Shown here in pieces: positions 12,164 through 23,740 of a DNA stretch of 64,000 nucleotides (its first letter is position 1; the number at the start of each line of letters is the position of its first letter). Location: NCBI GenBank assembly GCA_037013685.1, contig CM072886.1, positions 24,373,080-24,437,079 of the forward strand, given 5' to 3'. The translations under genes and the position numbers were made by a program. Under the pieces are notes generated by a model. The model was given only the letters and a program-made list of their open reading frames with translations. It searched no databases and had not been told where the DNA came from. This DNA is from Acridotheres tristis (lineage: Eukaryota > Chordata > Aves > Passeriformes > Sturnidae).

Positions 12164-13016
12164 GACTGTGCTCTGCAGCACATCCAATGGGAGAAACTGA
12201 GTTGCTGAGGTGACAATCTCCTTAGTGCCACCCAAGCACATCTAGAGCAACAACACTCTGAAATTTGTGGTCTTCAGGCATTTATCTCCCCAGTCATGAG
12301 TAGTTGTTTCAGAAGGCTCAATACTTTGCAACACCAAGTCTTAGAGAATGAAGATTTCATAGAAGAAAAAAGTTAAGATTCCAGGAACCTCCAAGCTGAG
12401 GATAGCCAGAGTGAAGAAATGGGATTTGCAGTTATTATCTCTTGGTTTCATTCTTATTTCTGATGCCCAGAATGCCTGCTATCACCATCAAGGAAACAAA
12501 AAGAAATTAACCAAATTTCTCTGGAACTCACAAATTTTAAGCATTGACAGACATCTAAATCAACTGCTGAGAACTTTGAATTTCTCACTAGATGTCAGTG
12601 AGGGAGCATTGAGAAAAAATCACAGATGTTCAAGACCATTGGAAGATGCAATATAGAAAATTCCTGTTCCACTTCAAACTTAACATTATAATAACTACCA
12701 AAAAATACTACTCTTTTGAATAGGATTTGCTGTATATTCATAGAACAGTGTTGACATAAAAGGTATCCACAGTAAGATGTCTGAAATAATTTGTCACTTT
12801 GGAAAATTCAGAAGTAAGTATTTATGCCCTTAAAGAAGGCTGCACTTAGCAGAAATCTAAATCAAATTAACTTTTCAAACTCTTTTGCTCTGTTTCTTTT
12901 TCTTTTCATGTGTGTGAGTGAATTCTTTTAGTTTTTAACAGTGAATTGGGACCATATGTTAGCTATAAGATACCTCATATCAATGAGGTCTGATAGTCAT
13001 TCAGGAAATCATAGCA
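12164..13016. other. Unique AT-rich sequence, no gene seen
   Basis: No recognisable repeat or coding signature. The largest open frame (12411-12656) has no identifiable domain. Confidence 0.5.
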
Positions 13017-13360
13017 GCATTAATTTTATAATAAGCTCATTACATTGTACAGCTTAGCAAACAGGCAACAGATCTTTAGGAGCACAATAATTGCGGGGAT
13101 TCTAATTAATTAATTAATATAAAAATGAATAGAAGAAGTCTTTATGAATATGTATTTTTTTCTTCAGTCACTTCCTGTTTTGGCAGCTCTTTTCTTCTGC
13201 AAAATGTATTTGTTTTGACAGCACCATTAAGCAACCTTGTGAAATTAATTCCGGCACTCAAAATAAATAACACTCTTCTCCAACGATAGGCTGTAGCCTT
13301 CCAGTAGGCTTAATTCGTATTTGATTTAATTAAGAGTCATAGATACATAAATCAGTTGAT
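13017..13360. promoter_or_regulatory. Candidate conserved non-coding element / enhancer
   Basis: The block is rich in homeodomain-type core sites: TAATTAATTAATTAATA near 13103-13119, AATTAATTCC near 13242 and GATTTAATTAAGAG near 13323. Between them lies unique, moderately complex sequence with no repeat signature. This texture is typical of vertebrate conserved non-coding elements near developmental genes. Conservation is inferred from texture only; no alignment was possible. Confidence 0.3.
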
Positions 13361-13428
13361 ATTTTAGGTATCTGATGTTGTATAGTTTTTTAATCTCAGA
13401 AATATTTGACTGAAACATCTAATAATTT

Positions 13429-13464
13429 TGCACATGTGTGTGTGTGCACACGCACATGCATATA
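13429..13464. repeat. 36-bp strictly alternating pyrimidine-purine tract
   Basis: From TG at 13429 to TATA at 13464 every step alternates pyrimidine and purine. The core is (TG)n followed by CACACGCACATGCATATA. Such tracts can adopt left-handed Z-DNA. The TG run meets a CA run, so the centre is also quasi-palindromic. Confidence 0.9.
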
Positions 13465-13499
13465 AATCACATGGTTCAAGTCTCTCTATTTCATAGAAT

Positions 13500-13746
13500 G
13501 GAGCAGTAACAAGCAGTAGGACCAGAAGAAATGACTGTCATCCCTGGTTTAGATTGGATATTAGGAAAAATGTCTTCAGTGAAAGGGTTGTCAGGAACAG
13601 GCTGCTCAGGAGAGTTGAGTCATCATCCATAGAGGTATTTAAAAGATGTGTAGATGTGACATTTAGGGACATGGTTTAATGGTTAACAATTAGATTTAAT
13701 GATCTTAGAGGTCTTTTCCAACCTAAACTATTCAGTGATCCTGTTA
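13500..13746 (+). mobile_element. CR1 LINE 3'-end fragment, old copy
   Basis: It carries the diverged CR1 blocks in sense order: GGATATTAGGAAAAATGTCTTC, GTTGTCAGGAACAGGCTGCTCAG, AGAGGTATTTAAAAGATGTG and GAGGTCTTTTCCAACC. The end, ACTATTCAGTGATCCTG, is a decayed terminal octamer repeat. Many substitutions relative to the family suggest an ancient insertion. Confidence 0.85.
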
Positions 13747-15054
13747 TACACTCTACATTAAGTAATGGTGGCATACCTTGTTATAGCAGTTCTTGTTCTT
13801 TCAAAACTTGTGGGGAAAATGCAAAAACAGCCAGAGAAAAACCCAAAGAATTTGAACAGAGGATACAGCAAATCATCCAGGTTTGTGTGTGATCAGGGAA
13901 GACTCTGACTTGCACAGGGGGCTCTGGTGATATGTGCCCAGTTGTTGAGCATAAAGAAAAACAAATGACATTATATTGTTGGATCATTGCAATTTTAATA
14001 TTGGTCAAACTTTAATGCATTTAAGGTGTTTACTGATAAAATTATAAAATTTTAATTTTAGCCACCTTTTTCTTACATGCCAACTGTCAATGGATATGTC
14101 CATTGTCTTTCCTTCCAAAGAACTGGTATTTTTATATGTTTGAATATCTGCCTTCTAGAACTGTTGATATAACAGTTTCTAAAGTGTAGCTTAATCTGTT
14201 CATCTGCAGCAAGTCAGATATATCTTTCAGAATAAATCAATGGTCCCAATCCACGAGAAATGTGATGGGCAGGAGATCCACAGACTCTGTGCAGAGCCAG
14301 GAGCAATACCGGAATGTAAAATTGATGTTTCATATTCTTCCTCAGCCTCAAAATCCACCTTTACACCTCCCTGTGGCCTCCAGCAGTTGTTTCCACACCA
14401 GTCTTAGTGGGACCTTGGATAAAGACTTCAGGAGATCTGAATTTAAAATAGACTGTCATAGTTACAGAGGAGAAAAGGTGAAACATTCCAGCCAACAGCA
14501 GGAAGAATCACACAGAGAAAAACATTCTGTAGGTACACATTGGTTATGGAGACAGTTTCTGTGCGTGATGTCAAAACTATCAAAATTTTTGAAAGGAGGG
14601 ATTATGCAGTGCTCTCTGCCTATTGACTCAAACATTTACTTCAAATGCACAGCAGGACAATGTGTAACACTTAAAACAGAAACACAAGGGTTGCCTCTAA
14701 ATCTTAATAAACTACAGATGCACGCATAAGTTTGATGTTGAGCAAAGCTATCCACAGGTCATCTCAGCTTGAGAGGATCAACCTCTCTGTCTTCTGGGCA
14801 TGAAATGAGGTGGTATTCGCCTTGCCTTGTTTTGCTTTGAGTTCTCTAACATCTCCCCTCTATATTCCTGTATGTTTTTCCTATCTTATATAGGAAGAAG
14901 AATCCTTCACATTCAGCCTAATCACAAAAACCTCTTGTGATTCTATAATTTGAAAAGCTGATGTCATTGATTTTGCTGATGTCATGTCTCCGTCACAGAC
15001 CCAGGCAGCTGGCAAGTGTTCATACTAAAAACTTGTTCTGCAGGAAAAAACCTT
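13747..15054. other. Unique sequence, no gene seen
   Basis: It contains a 155-codon open frame at 14262-14729 with no recognisable domain, low-complexity composition and no visible splice or promoter context. I treat that frame as chance. Confidence 0.5.
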
Positions 15055-15445
15055 CATTCAAACCTCATGTAATTTTATACAGATAATCCTTAATTATTAC
15101 TTTGGACCAAAACCAGGTAACATCCTGTGATCTCCTGATCTCTTGTTAATTCAATTTAGCTCTGGTCATTCTTATTCATATGTGCCATATTTGGGAATAA
15201 ACTGATTAATGCCACAATTTCACCTGATGGATTGCCGCTTTCTGGAAAGCAGTTTTCTGTCAAAAGGCAGTAAATTACATTCTTCATGCCCTATAATAAT
15301 TAAAAGTTTAAAGGAGCTGATAACAGGGATTGAAATAATTAAATCACAGTCATAAACAAATGAGAAATTAAACCAAATAATCTCTGTACCAGCTGTGCTA
15401 TAATTACAAGTTTATCTACAAAAACAAATTTGCTTGTCTTTGGAT
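15055..15445. promoter_or_regulatory. Candidate conserved non-coding element / enhancer
   Basis: About 390 bp of repeat-free DNA with many homeodomain-type cores: CTTAATTATTAC near 15090, ACTGATTAATG near 15200, CCTATAATAATTAAAAG near 15292, GAAATAATTAAATCAC near 15332 and GCTATAATTACAAG near 15399. A CAT-rich TTATTCATATG segment is near 15172. The density and spread resemble developmental enhancers. No conservation data are available here, so this is a texture-based guess. Confidence 0.33.
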
Positions 15446-16354
15446 AAAAGCAGACTGGGGTTTTTTATTTTTTGCTTAGCATAGCAAATTTGTGCCAGAG
15501 ATGTGTCTTTTTGGAAATAATGGAGGCTCTCAAGCATAGATTTCCTGGGGATTTCCTAAAGACAAAAGACCACCTTCCTTCTTCTCCCCCTAAATCTTGC
15601 CCAATCCATCACAAGTCCTTTGTCATCTGACACAGGGAAATCTGGGAAAACAGAGCAGCTCCCTGCCCTCTCTATCACCCCCTGACTACACCTACCACGT
15701 TTCTGCAGGGCAGAGACAGACACTTTGCTTCCATGGCCTGGACAGCAGTGACACTGCTGGAGTTACACAGCAGGGCTGACATTACACCCCTTGTTCACAT
15801 GCCCAGACTGGCAGTGTCTGCTTTAAAGCTACATCTGCTGTGCAGGTAGAAGCATGGCTAAATGCAGCCTCTTGGTATTGAGAAGGGAAGTGGGTGGAAA
15901 GATCCCGCCAAAGCCTTTGGATGAGGATGGAGAGGTGAGGTATGACATCCTGAACTACCCCAGAAAGGCAGGGAGAGCAGTGGTGCAGGCCAGCTCATGG
16001 TGAATGTGGCAGCTCAAGCTGCATTTTCCCTTCTGCTTTGCACTGCCCCAGGATGAACAAATTTCAGTCTCATCAGTGCGGAGCAAACAGTTGAGGTTCT
16101 CAGAGCTCAGTGCTGAATTTCTGACTGGGCACTGCTTGCTGCACAGGGAGGAGATGGGAGGTGCTCCTCAGCCCCTCCAGACCCTGTGACTCCTGTCAGC
16201 AGGAGCTCCACCACCTGCCAGTCCACTCAGACCTGCTCACAGAAGCCAAGCCCCGGCACAGAAATACATTTTCTACATTGAGAAATAAACACCAACTCAA
16301 GAACTCATCGTGTGCAGGAAAGTTCAGGAGCCTCAAACCTCTTTAAGGAGTTCC
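15446..16354. other. Unique sequence, GC-richer around 15.6-16.2 kb
   Basis: Open frames of about 60 codons only. No repeat or gene recognised. Confidence 0.5.
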
Positions 16355-16472
16355 CAGATCCTAGGATGGTTAGGGTTGGAAGGAACAGCAGTGAGTCAGC
16401 TGGTCTGACTTCCCCACTCAAGATAGGGTCATCCTAGAACACATTGCACAGAATTGTGACCAGATGGTACTA
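16355..16472 (-). mobile_element. CR1 LINE 3'-end fragment
   Basis: The reverse complement of the CR1 tail appears as CCTAGGATGGTTAGGGTTGG. Family blocks follow: the GTCTGACTTCCCC block and AGAACACATTGCACAGAATTGTG with CCAG. It is a short truncated copy lacking the coding part. Confidence 0.75.
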
Positions 16473-17025
16473 AGTACACTCACAGCAATCTTTTCTTTTT
16501 CTTACATGTGTCATGTTTAATTGAAACACTCTCTTTTAAGCAGAGTATGTACAGCATCATTAAATCTTTTGTAATCACTGAAAAAAATGATGAAGCTTGA
16601 ATTTTAATTTTCTCTTTCAGGGCAAGAAATGGGAAAATGCAATTCTTTGTTCAAGTCCTACGCCAAAGTTTTTAATCTAGTTCCTCAGATGGCGGAATCT
16701 GTTCCACAACTATATTTTCCTAATGTTGCAACAGATCTGTACTGCTGTTTTTTAGTTCACATCTCATCTTTAATTTTCTAAAACAATATAAAGTTATTCA
16801 AAGACAAAAACCCATGAAGAGTACCCCTCATGAATGGCAATACTTCAGACAAGCTTCTGTGTTTACCAATAAAATTACCTGATTAAGCCTCTTTACTGTT
16901 CTCATCTAACTTGCAGCATAAGTAGCTGACTCACTGCTGAAATTATTACAAGAAAACCCAGTAAAACATCCAGGAAAATCCACTAGAGCAATATCACTGG
17001 TCCAGAAAGGAAATTACTTCTATAA
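16473..17025. other. Unique AT-rich sequence, no gene seen
   Basis: A TTTTCTCTTTCAG acceptor-like motif ends near 16620, but no exon with an open frame and donor follows convincingly. Confidence 0.5.
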
Positions 17026-17564
17026 TGTGAGGTGCATGGACCTCAGCCAATAGTTAAGCTTAAGCTGTTCACTCACTTCTTTATTGGGATAAGGGAGAAT
17101 CAGAAAAGAAAGGCAAGAAAAACTCGTAGGTCAAGGTGAGGACAACTTAAAGTGAGGGAAAGAGAAAAAAAACAGTCGAGTGATGCAAAGGCAATCCCTC
17201 ACCACCTCCCACAAGCAGACAGCCCCCCTGGTCTCTGAGCAATAACTTCTTTGGAAAGACAAAACCTTGGTTTTGCTGCTGTCCATGATGTTATGGGGTA
17301 TCCAATATCCCTTAAATGATTTGGAATATCATTTTGGCCGCCTGAGATCCGCTGTTCTGGCTGTGTCTTTTCCCAACTGCCTGCCCACCCTCAGCAAACT
17401 TACCAGGGGGTAGAGTCACAAACAGAAAGTCTCTTTGCAAGCACTGCGTAGCAATAGCCAGGACACTGGTGTGACACCAGCACTACTTTGGGCACGAATC
17501 TGATCCACAGCACCGTAGGGGCTGATGTGAACGAGGTTAATCCATCCCAGCCAGACCTAGCACA
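17026..17564 (-). mobile_element. Solo LTR, same avian ERV family as 3513-4052, minus strand
   Basis: On the minus strand it starts TGTGCTAGGTCTGGCTGG and ends GGTGCATGGACCTCAGCC-complement sequence closing in ...CCTCACA, 539 bp against 540 for its sister at 3513-4052. Shared blocks, in the same order, include GGAATATC, the GGCTGTG/CTCCCAAC region, the GTGCTTGCAAAGA/AAGCACTGC region and the terminal CCAGCCAGACCTAGCACA. It is more diverged: the TATA box and polyA signal seen in the sister cannot be found. The flanks TATAA and AACTG do not match, so no target duplication survives or the ends are slightly off. Confidence 0.75.
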
Positions 17565-19433
17565 AACTGCAGTGCAGTTTCCTTACTGGTTTCCCTCACT
17601 AGCTTGCTCTGTGCACATATTGGCTCAGTTTCAGCACAGTAGGAAGTCCTGCAATGACTCCTTCCATTCCCATTTGAAACATGTGGAATAGATGCCTGGG
17701 GCAACCTGAGAAGCACAGTATAAAATCCTCTCTCTTCCTAGTTGAGTCGGGTTTGCTAGGCAGGCTATGTCAGCCACTGTAGGAATAAGCAGGTTTTGGT
17801 TATATCTGGTAGAAAAGTTGAGTGGGAGAAAGATTTTGATTCATAAATAAAGGGTTATGTTTGTATTATGGTTATGTGGCTGCAGTTCTGATGGCTGAGG
17901 GGTAGGTGTTAGAATTGTGAGGACACACCTTGGTATAGAGGTCCTTTTAAATTCTGAGCCTTTAGGCACAGCACTCAACCCTGTCTGTTCCTCATTTCCC
18001 AACCAAAACTTTCTCTCTAGAATTAAAGAAAGTAGCCAGTCTTGAATCAAACCTTGTTTACCTATAACTGTCCAGCCCCTACTTCAATCAGGCTTAGATA
18101 CAGGCTGCCAGGAGGAGAAAGGGTTCTAGGAAGGACAGCTGTCCTTTTGGCTAGACATAAAACAAGGCTGTGTTTGAGTGGCTTTAGCTGTGCCCCTGCT
18201 TCTGTGCCTGACAGACTTGTCTCTCTGTGCCTCCCATTAACACTTTGTCCCTGGGTACATCACAGGTCTCTGTGCCCAGTATGGATCTCTTCTGAAACAT
18301 CTCTTTCTGTAGCATTTGCACTTACCTCTGTCCTCTCTGGAAACTGCAGCTTGAACAGTGCTTGTGGCCATCTGGGGATTGCAGTTCTTGCTTTGAGCAT
18401 CTAAATCCACAAAGGAAGGCAGCCCAGCCTGGAAAGGGAGAGACTGGAACAAACATCTTTTGTGTAATGATAAAACTAAAAATGAGAGTCAAAGTATCTT
18501 GACAGATGCAATTGCTCAAAATTGATTTTTCTTTCTATTTGTTTTTCTTTCTCAAAATCTTAGCACAGGCTATTGCTATTCAATAGTAAGAAGGCCAGAC
18601 TGGCTCATTAAATGGAGCCACTGCTCAATTTGAATTCTCTGGACTATGAGAAATCACTTCTTGTCCATGCAAGATCATTGATGATTTTCCCCACCTCTCT
18701 GCAGCAGAAGGCAAACCCAAAGACAGGCAAAACCACAATCCATCATCCTGTAATGTTTGTGCCCCTGCAAATCCTTGGTGTACTGGATAATTGATCAGTC
18801 AGCTGGCAATTGGTAAATGGTTTGAAAACTGAGAGCTCGCAGGTTGTTGTTGGATCATCACCCTCCATCCATGCTGCGATGTTTTTGTGTAGAAGATGCA
18901 CACAGAAATAAAAACAGTTTGGTGTTTAATTTTCTGGGTAATAATTCCTGGGAGTGTGCCTGTGCTGTTCTGCAGTCCCACGGTCACCCTGCCCTGAAGT
19001 ACCAACAGCAGTGCCATGCAGGGTTCAGCTGGAGTCTGTTCTGTGCATCTCATATTTGACATGAGAATGTGTCCACATAAGGAGGATGTCAAATGAACCT
19101 CCTCCAGCAGAGTGACTCTGTCAATGAGCTGAAAGCAGGGACCCTCCCTCACAAAGGAAAACCAGCAACATCTCTGAGTCAGGGGAATGCAAAGGATTTG
19201 TGTTTTGAACTGCTCCCTCCAATACAGATACAATGCTGCTGAAGCAAGGTCAAAAGATTACATCCAGATGAAATCAGACTGGCTGATGAAGATAAGTTCA
19301 GCTTATCTTGACTTCAGTTAATCTATTCTAGAGCACAGTTTCTTTGTCACAGGGATATCCTTTCTGTTCTGTTTGAAATTGGTGAAAAACTGAAAGTTAG
19401 AAAAAGAAGATAATACAAAGATGCTCTATAGCA
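17565..19433. other. Unique sequence between two LTRs, no gene seen
   Basis: It holds overlapping frames of up to 144 codons (18799-19233 minus and 18042-18404 plus) without recognisable domains. No retroviral internal sequence was identified between the LTRs on either side. Confidence 0.5.
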
Positions 19434-19978
19434 TATGATAGCATTGAAAACACATAATCACAGAATGGTTATATGCAGGTGCTTTATTGAAGAGCTCTGG
19501 GAATCAGGGGTGCAGACCCAAATCTGATTCCAACATGGATCTGAAATGAGCATGTTTTTATACCCTTTTAATTATATAACTATATATTAATTATTAAACC
19601 CATATTGTTCTGTTGTGTAATACATATATATTGATCTTATCCAAACATGTATTCTTGTAATTTTCATTAGGCCCTCCCAAATATTATTTCTCATGATTTT
19701 TGTTACGATTACATCGTTTCTCATGATTCTTATTACGATTAAACAATAATCATATTCAATTACCAAACAGTTGTTAGATTTAAAAATCATATCAGTTATC
19801 ATATGATGATTACGCAGGTGAAGCTTCACATGATCTAGAAAAACAAAGCTCAATATTCGTTCCCAGGGCCTAGTTCCTTTTCCCAGGCCTACCAGACCAA
19901 ATCTTCCTTTCCACCCCCCGAATCTATTGCATGCAATTCCCATGATTTTTAGAAACACTTTAACCCTATGCTATCACA
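19434..19978 (-). mobile_element. Solo LTR, ERVK-like, minus strand, about 545 bp
   Basis: On the minus strand the element starts TGTGATAGCATAGGG and ends CAATGCTATCATA. Its ends form an inverted repeat: TGATAGCAT (19436-19444) against ATGCTATCA (19968-19976) is perfect over 9 bp. A TATA box (GTATAAAA, 19556-19563) and an AATAAA polyA signal (19483-19488) lie about 70 bp apart in the correct order, as in a compact R region. U3 is AT-rich with a 30-bp duplication. No clear target duplication is seen. The 123-codon minus-strand frame at 19587-19958 lies wholly inside the LTR and is not a gene. The ERVK assignment is from overall resemblance to songbird LTRs. Confidence 0.88.
19689..19748. repeat. 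30-bp tandem duplication within the LTR
   Basis: TCTCATGATT followed by TTACGATTA recurs at 30-bp spacing (19689-19718 and 19719-19748) with a few mismatches. It lies in the U3 of the 19434-19978 LTR. Confidence 0.85.
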
Positions 19979-22014
19979 TATACCTTCGTGTTTCAGAAAC
20001 ATTCATGTAGAGAAGAACAGATTTTTCTGTCTTTCCACATCATTCCTTCAAAAACAGAAGTTTTGTTGCTGTTTCTTCCATGCCCAAGAAGGCAGCACAG
20101 GCTGATGTACGTTCTTTGCGGAGGGATACGGTCATAGATATTTAAGAGATAAAGCAGAGAGTGAGTTACCCAAGATCATTATGCACACACTTTCTACTTT
20201 TTTTTTCGACAAACAACCACATGGTTTATATTAGGTGGCCCAAAGGTCAATGCTACCATCCTTTTTATCACCTCATTACACTTGAGGTGATAGTATAGAG
20301 GCTAGATGGTCTTGATCCATGTCAGTCCAAATGAAGAGATTTGCTTTAGTTTCTTCCTTAAGACACTGAGGAGCTGCTATGTCCTTGCCAAAGCATGATG
20401 GACCTGGGTTCTTCCTACATAGACACTGACTAGTAACTAGTTCACATGACCAATCCTATCAATCTCATCAGGACTATTCCCAGGAACAATTAGCCACCAC
20501 ACCACACCACAACAGCACATTGCTGAAACATAACTGAATACTCTTTTTTCAAATCTCTTCTGCTTTCTGAATGTAAAATAATTCAAATTATTTGGTACAT
20601 TACAAATCTTCATTGTACAGAGAAATTGTTAGTGCTTTCAGAAAATTTGTTTCATATAATTTTGTAAACATGATGAAAATAATTTAACATAAAGCATTAA
20701 TATCTCCTCTGTAATTCCAATCTTAAAGCACTATTTATTTTATTGTATGGATTAAATGTGCAAGAAATTGATTGCTTTGCATATAATACTTGACATCACC
20801 TAGGTTTCCCATAGGGAATTTTACTGCATGCATTAGCAATTGCGTATTTAAGATACTGAAAGCAAATTATTTCTGTAATCTTTAGTATTTTTGAGCAGTA
20901 CAAGTGGTTTGTTTTATTCCAGTTCCAGTACTCCTGAGTGTCACCACCATCAACCCCTGCTCTGGCTTCTGCCTCAATAAGCCAGTAGGAAGCAACATGG
21001 ATGATGATGAAACCAAAGATCTCTCTGGAGTCACAGTGGTCAGATCCTCACATATCCTTTTTTAATTTTTTTTATTCAAGTAGGCATGTCTGTCTCTTGA
21101 TGGGTTTAATCTATAAATAAGTGCAAAATAGAGTAAGAAACAGGTTGTCAAATCGCACTGGGCTTGGGGCATCACCTATTGCCATGAGAATGGGTGGCAT
21201 CAGATGCCTTAGGCAGAGCTGCTGCCCACTGTGCTCTCCCTGCAGATCCTGGCCTCCCTTCAGCCATGGCACAGCTCTGCAGTGTTATAGGACAGGAGAG
21301 AGCAAACACGTGGAGAGAGCAAACAGCTTGTGCACAGGCCTGTCCCATGGAAAAGAGGGATGCATTTCCTGGACATGCTAATTCTTCTTAGAACAAAACA
21401 AAATCTGTCCAAAGGTAAAGGATTCTCATTTTTGAGTTCTGTCCTCTGTTTCCCACTCCCTGTCTAGACCCATCACAGCCTGAATCTATAACGCTGTGAA
21501 GGTTAGTGGAGGTTGTGTAAGATAATGCACCCACAGTGTCTCCTAAAATGGTAAAAAACTAGGAAGGGTTGCAAGTCTAATCCCTTGTTACTGTATCTTC
21601 TGCTGCTGAAGGATAGGATAGGAAGGAGCCATTTTAATTTTTCTGAAGTATTACTCCTTTCTTTGGCTGTCCATAAATCTCATAATTTCTGTTCCCTGAC
21701 ATGTCTTGCATATAGTGGAATTACTTTCAACTGCCTTAGGTAAGTTTTTTCTAAATCTTATTATTGCAGAACAAAGACCATCAGGAAAAGCAGCTAAGGG
21801 TCATCTTCTAACCCCAAATCTGTCTCTGACATTGGGAAGATGCTTTACCCTTGTTACAGTCAGTCATTGCTCTTACTTTCACTTAGCATAAAAGACAGTT
21901 CTTAAAAGCATTCATTTTGATTCCTCAAAATTAAAATGTGGAACCTGCCATGTTTTTTACAGTGGAGATAACATTAGAATATAAAAATTGCCACATGATC
22001 TTTGGATCATTTTC
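19979..22014. other. Unique AT-rich sequence, no gene seen
   Basis: It contains a short (CCACA)3 run near 20494-20510 and AT-rich blocks around 20,560-20,770. No gene or transposon recognised. Confidence 0.5.
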
Positions 22015-22185
22015 TCTTGAATCATTTTATCTGGGTTGCTATTTCTCCTAAAAGGTTCGCAATGCTTGGAAAAGGAAACAGAAAGAGCTAATTGTATGCC
22101 AAGAAAGCTTCATAATTACTTATTTCAGCCAATAAAATAATTGATCCAATTTGGCAAGAGTTTCACACTCTAAATTTTCACCCAA
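22015..22185. promoter_or_regulatory. Candidate conserved non-coding element
   Basis: Repeat-free block with clustered factor-type sites: AGCTAATTGTATGCC, CATAATTACTTATTTCAGCC and AAAATAATTGATCCAATTTGGC, the last with an overlapping CCAAT. Texture only; conservation was not tested. Confidence 0.3.
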
Positions 22186-23740
22186 AGTGGGTGATTAAGT
22201 GCTGTACTTTCCCCTAGACACATTGACTTCCAGCTAGAGCCAGGAAAATGGGCTGCCTTGGCTAGTTAGTACCTATAGGAAATATCTCTTGCTGCTCAAA
22301 AGTGCTGTATATTTTTGCACTGATGACAGCACTGCCATGAGAAATAGAGGTCAAGGACACTGGAGAAATTATCCCAGCTGTGCCACTAGCTGAGAGCTGC
22401 TCAGCCTTCCGTGGGATTTGCAGAACACACGAGGGATTTACAGGCTTCAGTTGGACTGGGAAGTCTGCACAGGTGTTTGTGTTGGTTGCTGGTTTTTCCT
22501 AGAGTAGGAAAAAGGAGATCAGTGAGCTTGCAAAGATGCTCAGCTTGTGCCTCCCCCATGGCAGGGAGCCCTTTCCTTCCTAGGACTTCCTAGGACTGCT
22601 GCACTTGGGACTGGAAGTATGAGCAGCCCTTGGCCAGTCACACCCAGCCAAGAGGGACAGTGGGAAAAAGTTGAAGGTTTCCAGAAACAATCTCTTGTAA
22701 AAGGAGACCAGAAGCAGGCTTCTCCCATGCAATCCCAACCAAGACTGTAGGATTGGGGTAGGGTTTTACCTGGAACAGAGCCTAAACTCTCTATCTGGAG
22801 GTGGACAGATCCAGTCAGAGGAGCTGGAGCTGCCACGCTGCTTTGCTGTAGACCAAGCAGAGCTCTGGAAATGCTGCATGAGACTTTCCAACAGCTTCTG
22901 CTCCAAAACACCACACCTCTGCTGTGACTGACTGTGCAAAAATCAAACTAAAAAAAAGGCACATCTCTCCTCTAGCAGCTTGATTTAGCACTGAACAGCT
23001 CTGCAGAGTATTAAGCTAATTTAAGTCTGGCTTTACAATATTTTCAAAATACCTCTGTGCATAGTTTCAAGGGACTTACTAAAGTCAGTGTTATGACACA
23101 CAAAAACTCAAACGAGGATTGTCAGGCTGGTGGAAATACAGTTTCTTAATTTCCCATTAACAAAATTAAAGTCAGGACCATATTTCTCTCTGGTGAAGTA
23201 GCAAAGAGTGAGTGGCTGCTATGACTGTTAGTCTTCATTAGCTCTGCTTGTATTATTTCAAAGGGACTAGTAATATTCCTTTTCCTTTAGGTTCACCAGT
23301 GCTTGTATTGCAAAATGACTTTATTAGCTCTGGTAAATTATTTCTTCTCAGTAATGAAGCTAGAGACAGGGAAAGAGAAAAGATGAGGAAAACAGGAAGC
23401 AAAGCAGTGCTAGTGCATGCTGTAATTAGAGAGAGAAGAGACTCAGATCTCTGCTGAGGGCACAGAATTACAGCCACTGCTACCAGCCAACCACTGGGAC
23501 ACCATCAATGAATCCTGTTTGTAAAGCAGTTTTGGAGTCTACCTTGTTTCTTCTTCTACCTCCAAATAATAACAGGCCAGAAGCTGGTAAAAATCTAGTG
23601 CAGATGTCCTTGGCAATCTAATGATGAAGGGTATACCTGACAGACCCAACATAATGGCTTATATTTTTGGTGATGTAGCACAGCTAATAGAGACAAGGAG
23701 TAATAGCACTTGGGTTCAGACTGCTCAATTTTGAATATTT
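22186..23740. other. Unique sequence, no gene seen
   Basis: GC-richer around 22.4-22.9 kb, with frames up to 124 codons on opposite strands and no identifiable domain. Confidence 0.5.

Noticed and set aside
11960..12241. Minus-strand 93-codon repetitive ORF
   Set aside because: It reads the 44-bp minisatellite in three successive phases; the repetition is a DNA property, not a protein repeat.
14262..14729. 155-codon ORF
   Set aside because: No domain, no start context or splice signals, and composition like the surrounding non-coding DNA.
4053..17025. Internal region of a single provirus between the sister LTRs
   Set aside because: No Gag, Pol or Env-like reading frame or motif was seen, and the LTRs look of different age.
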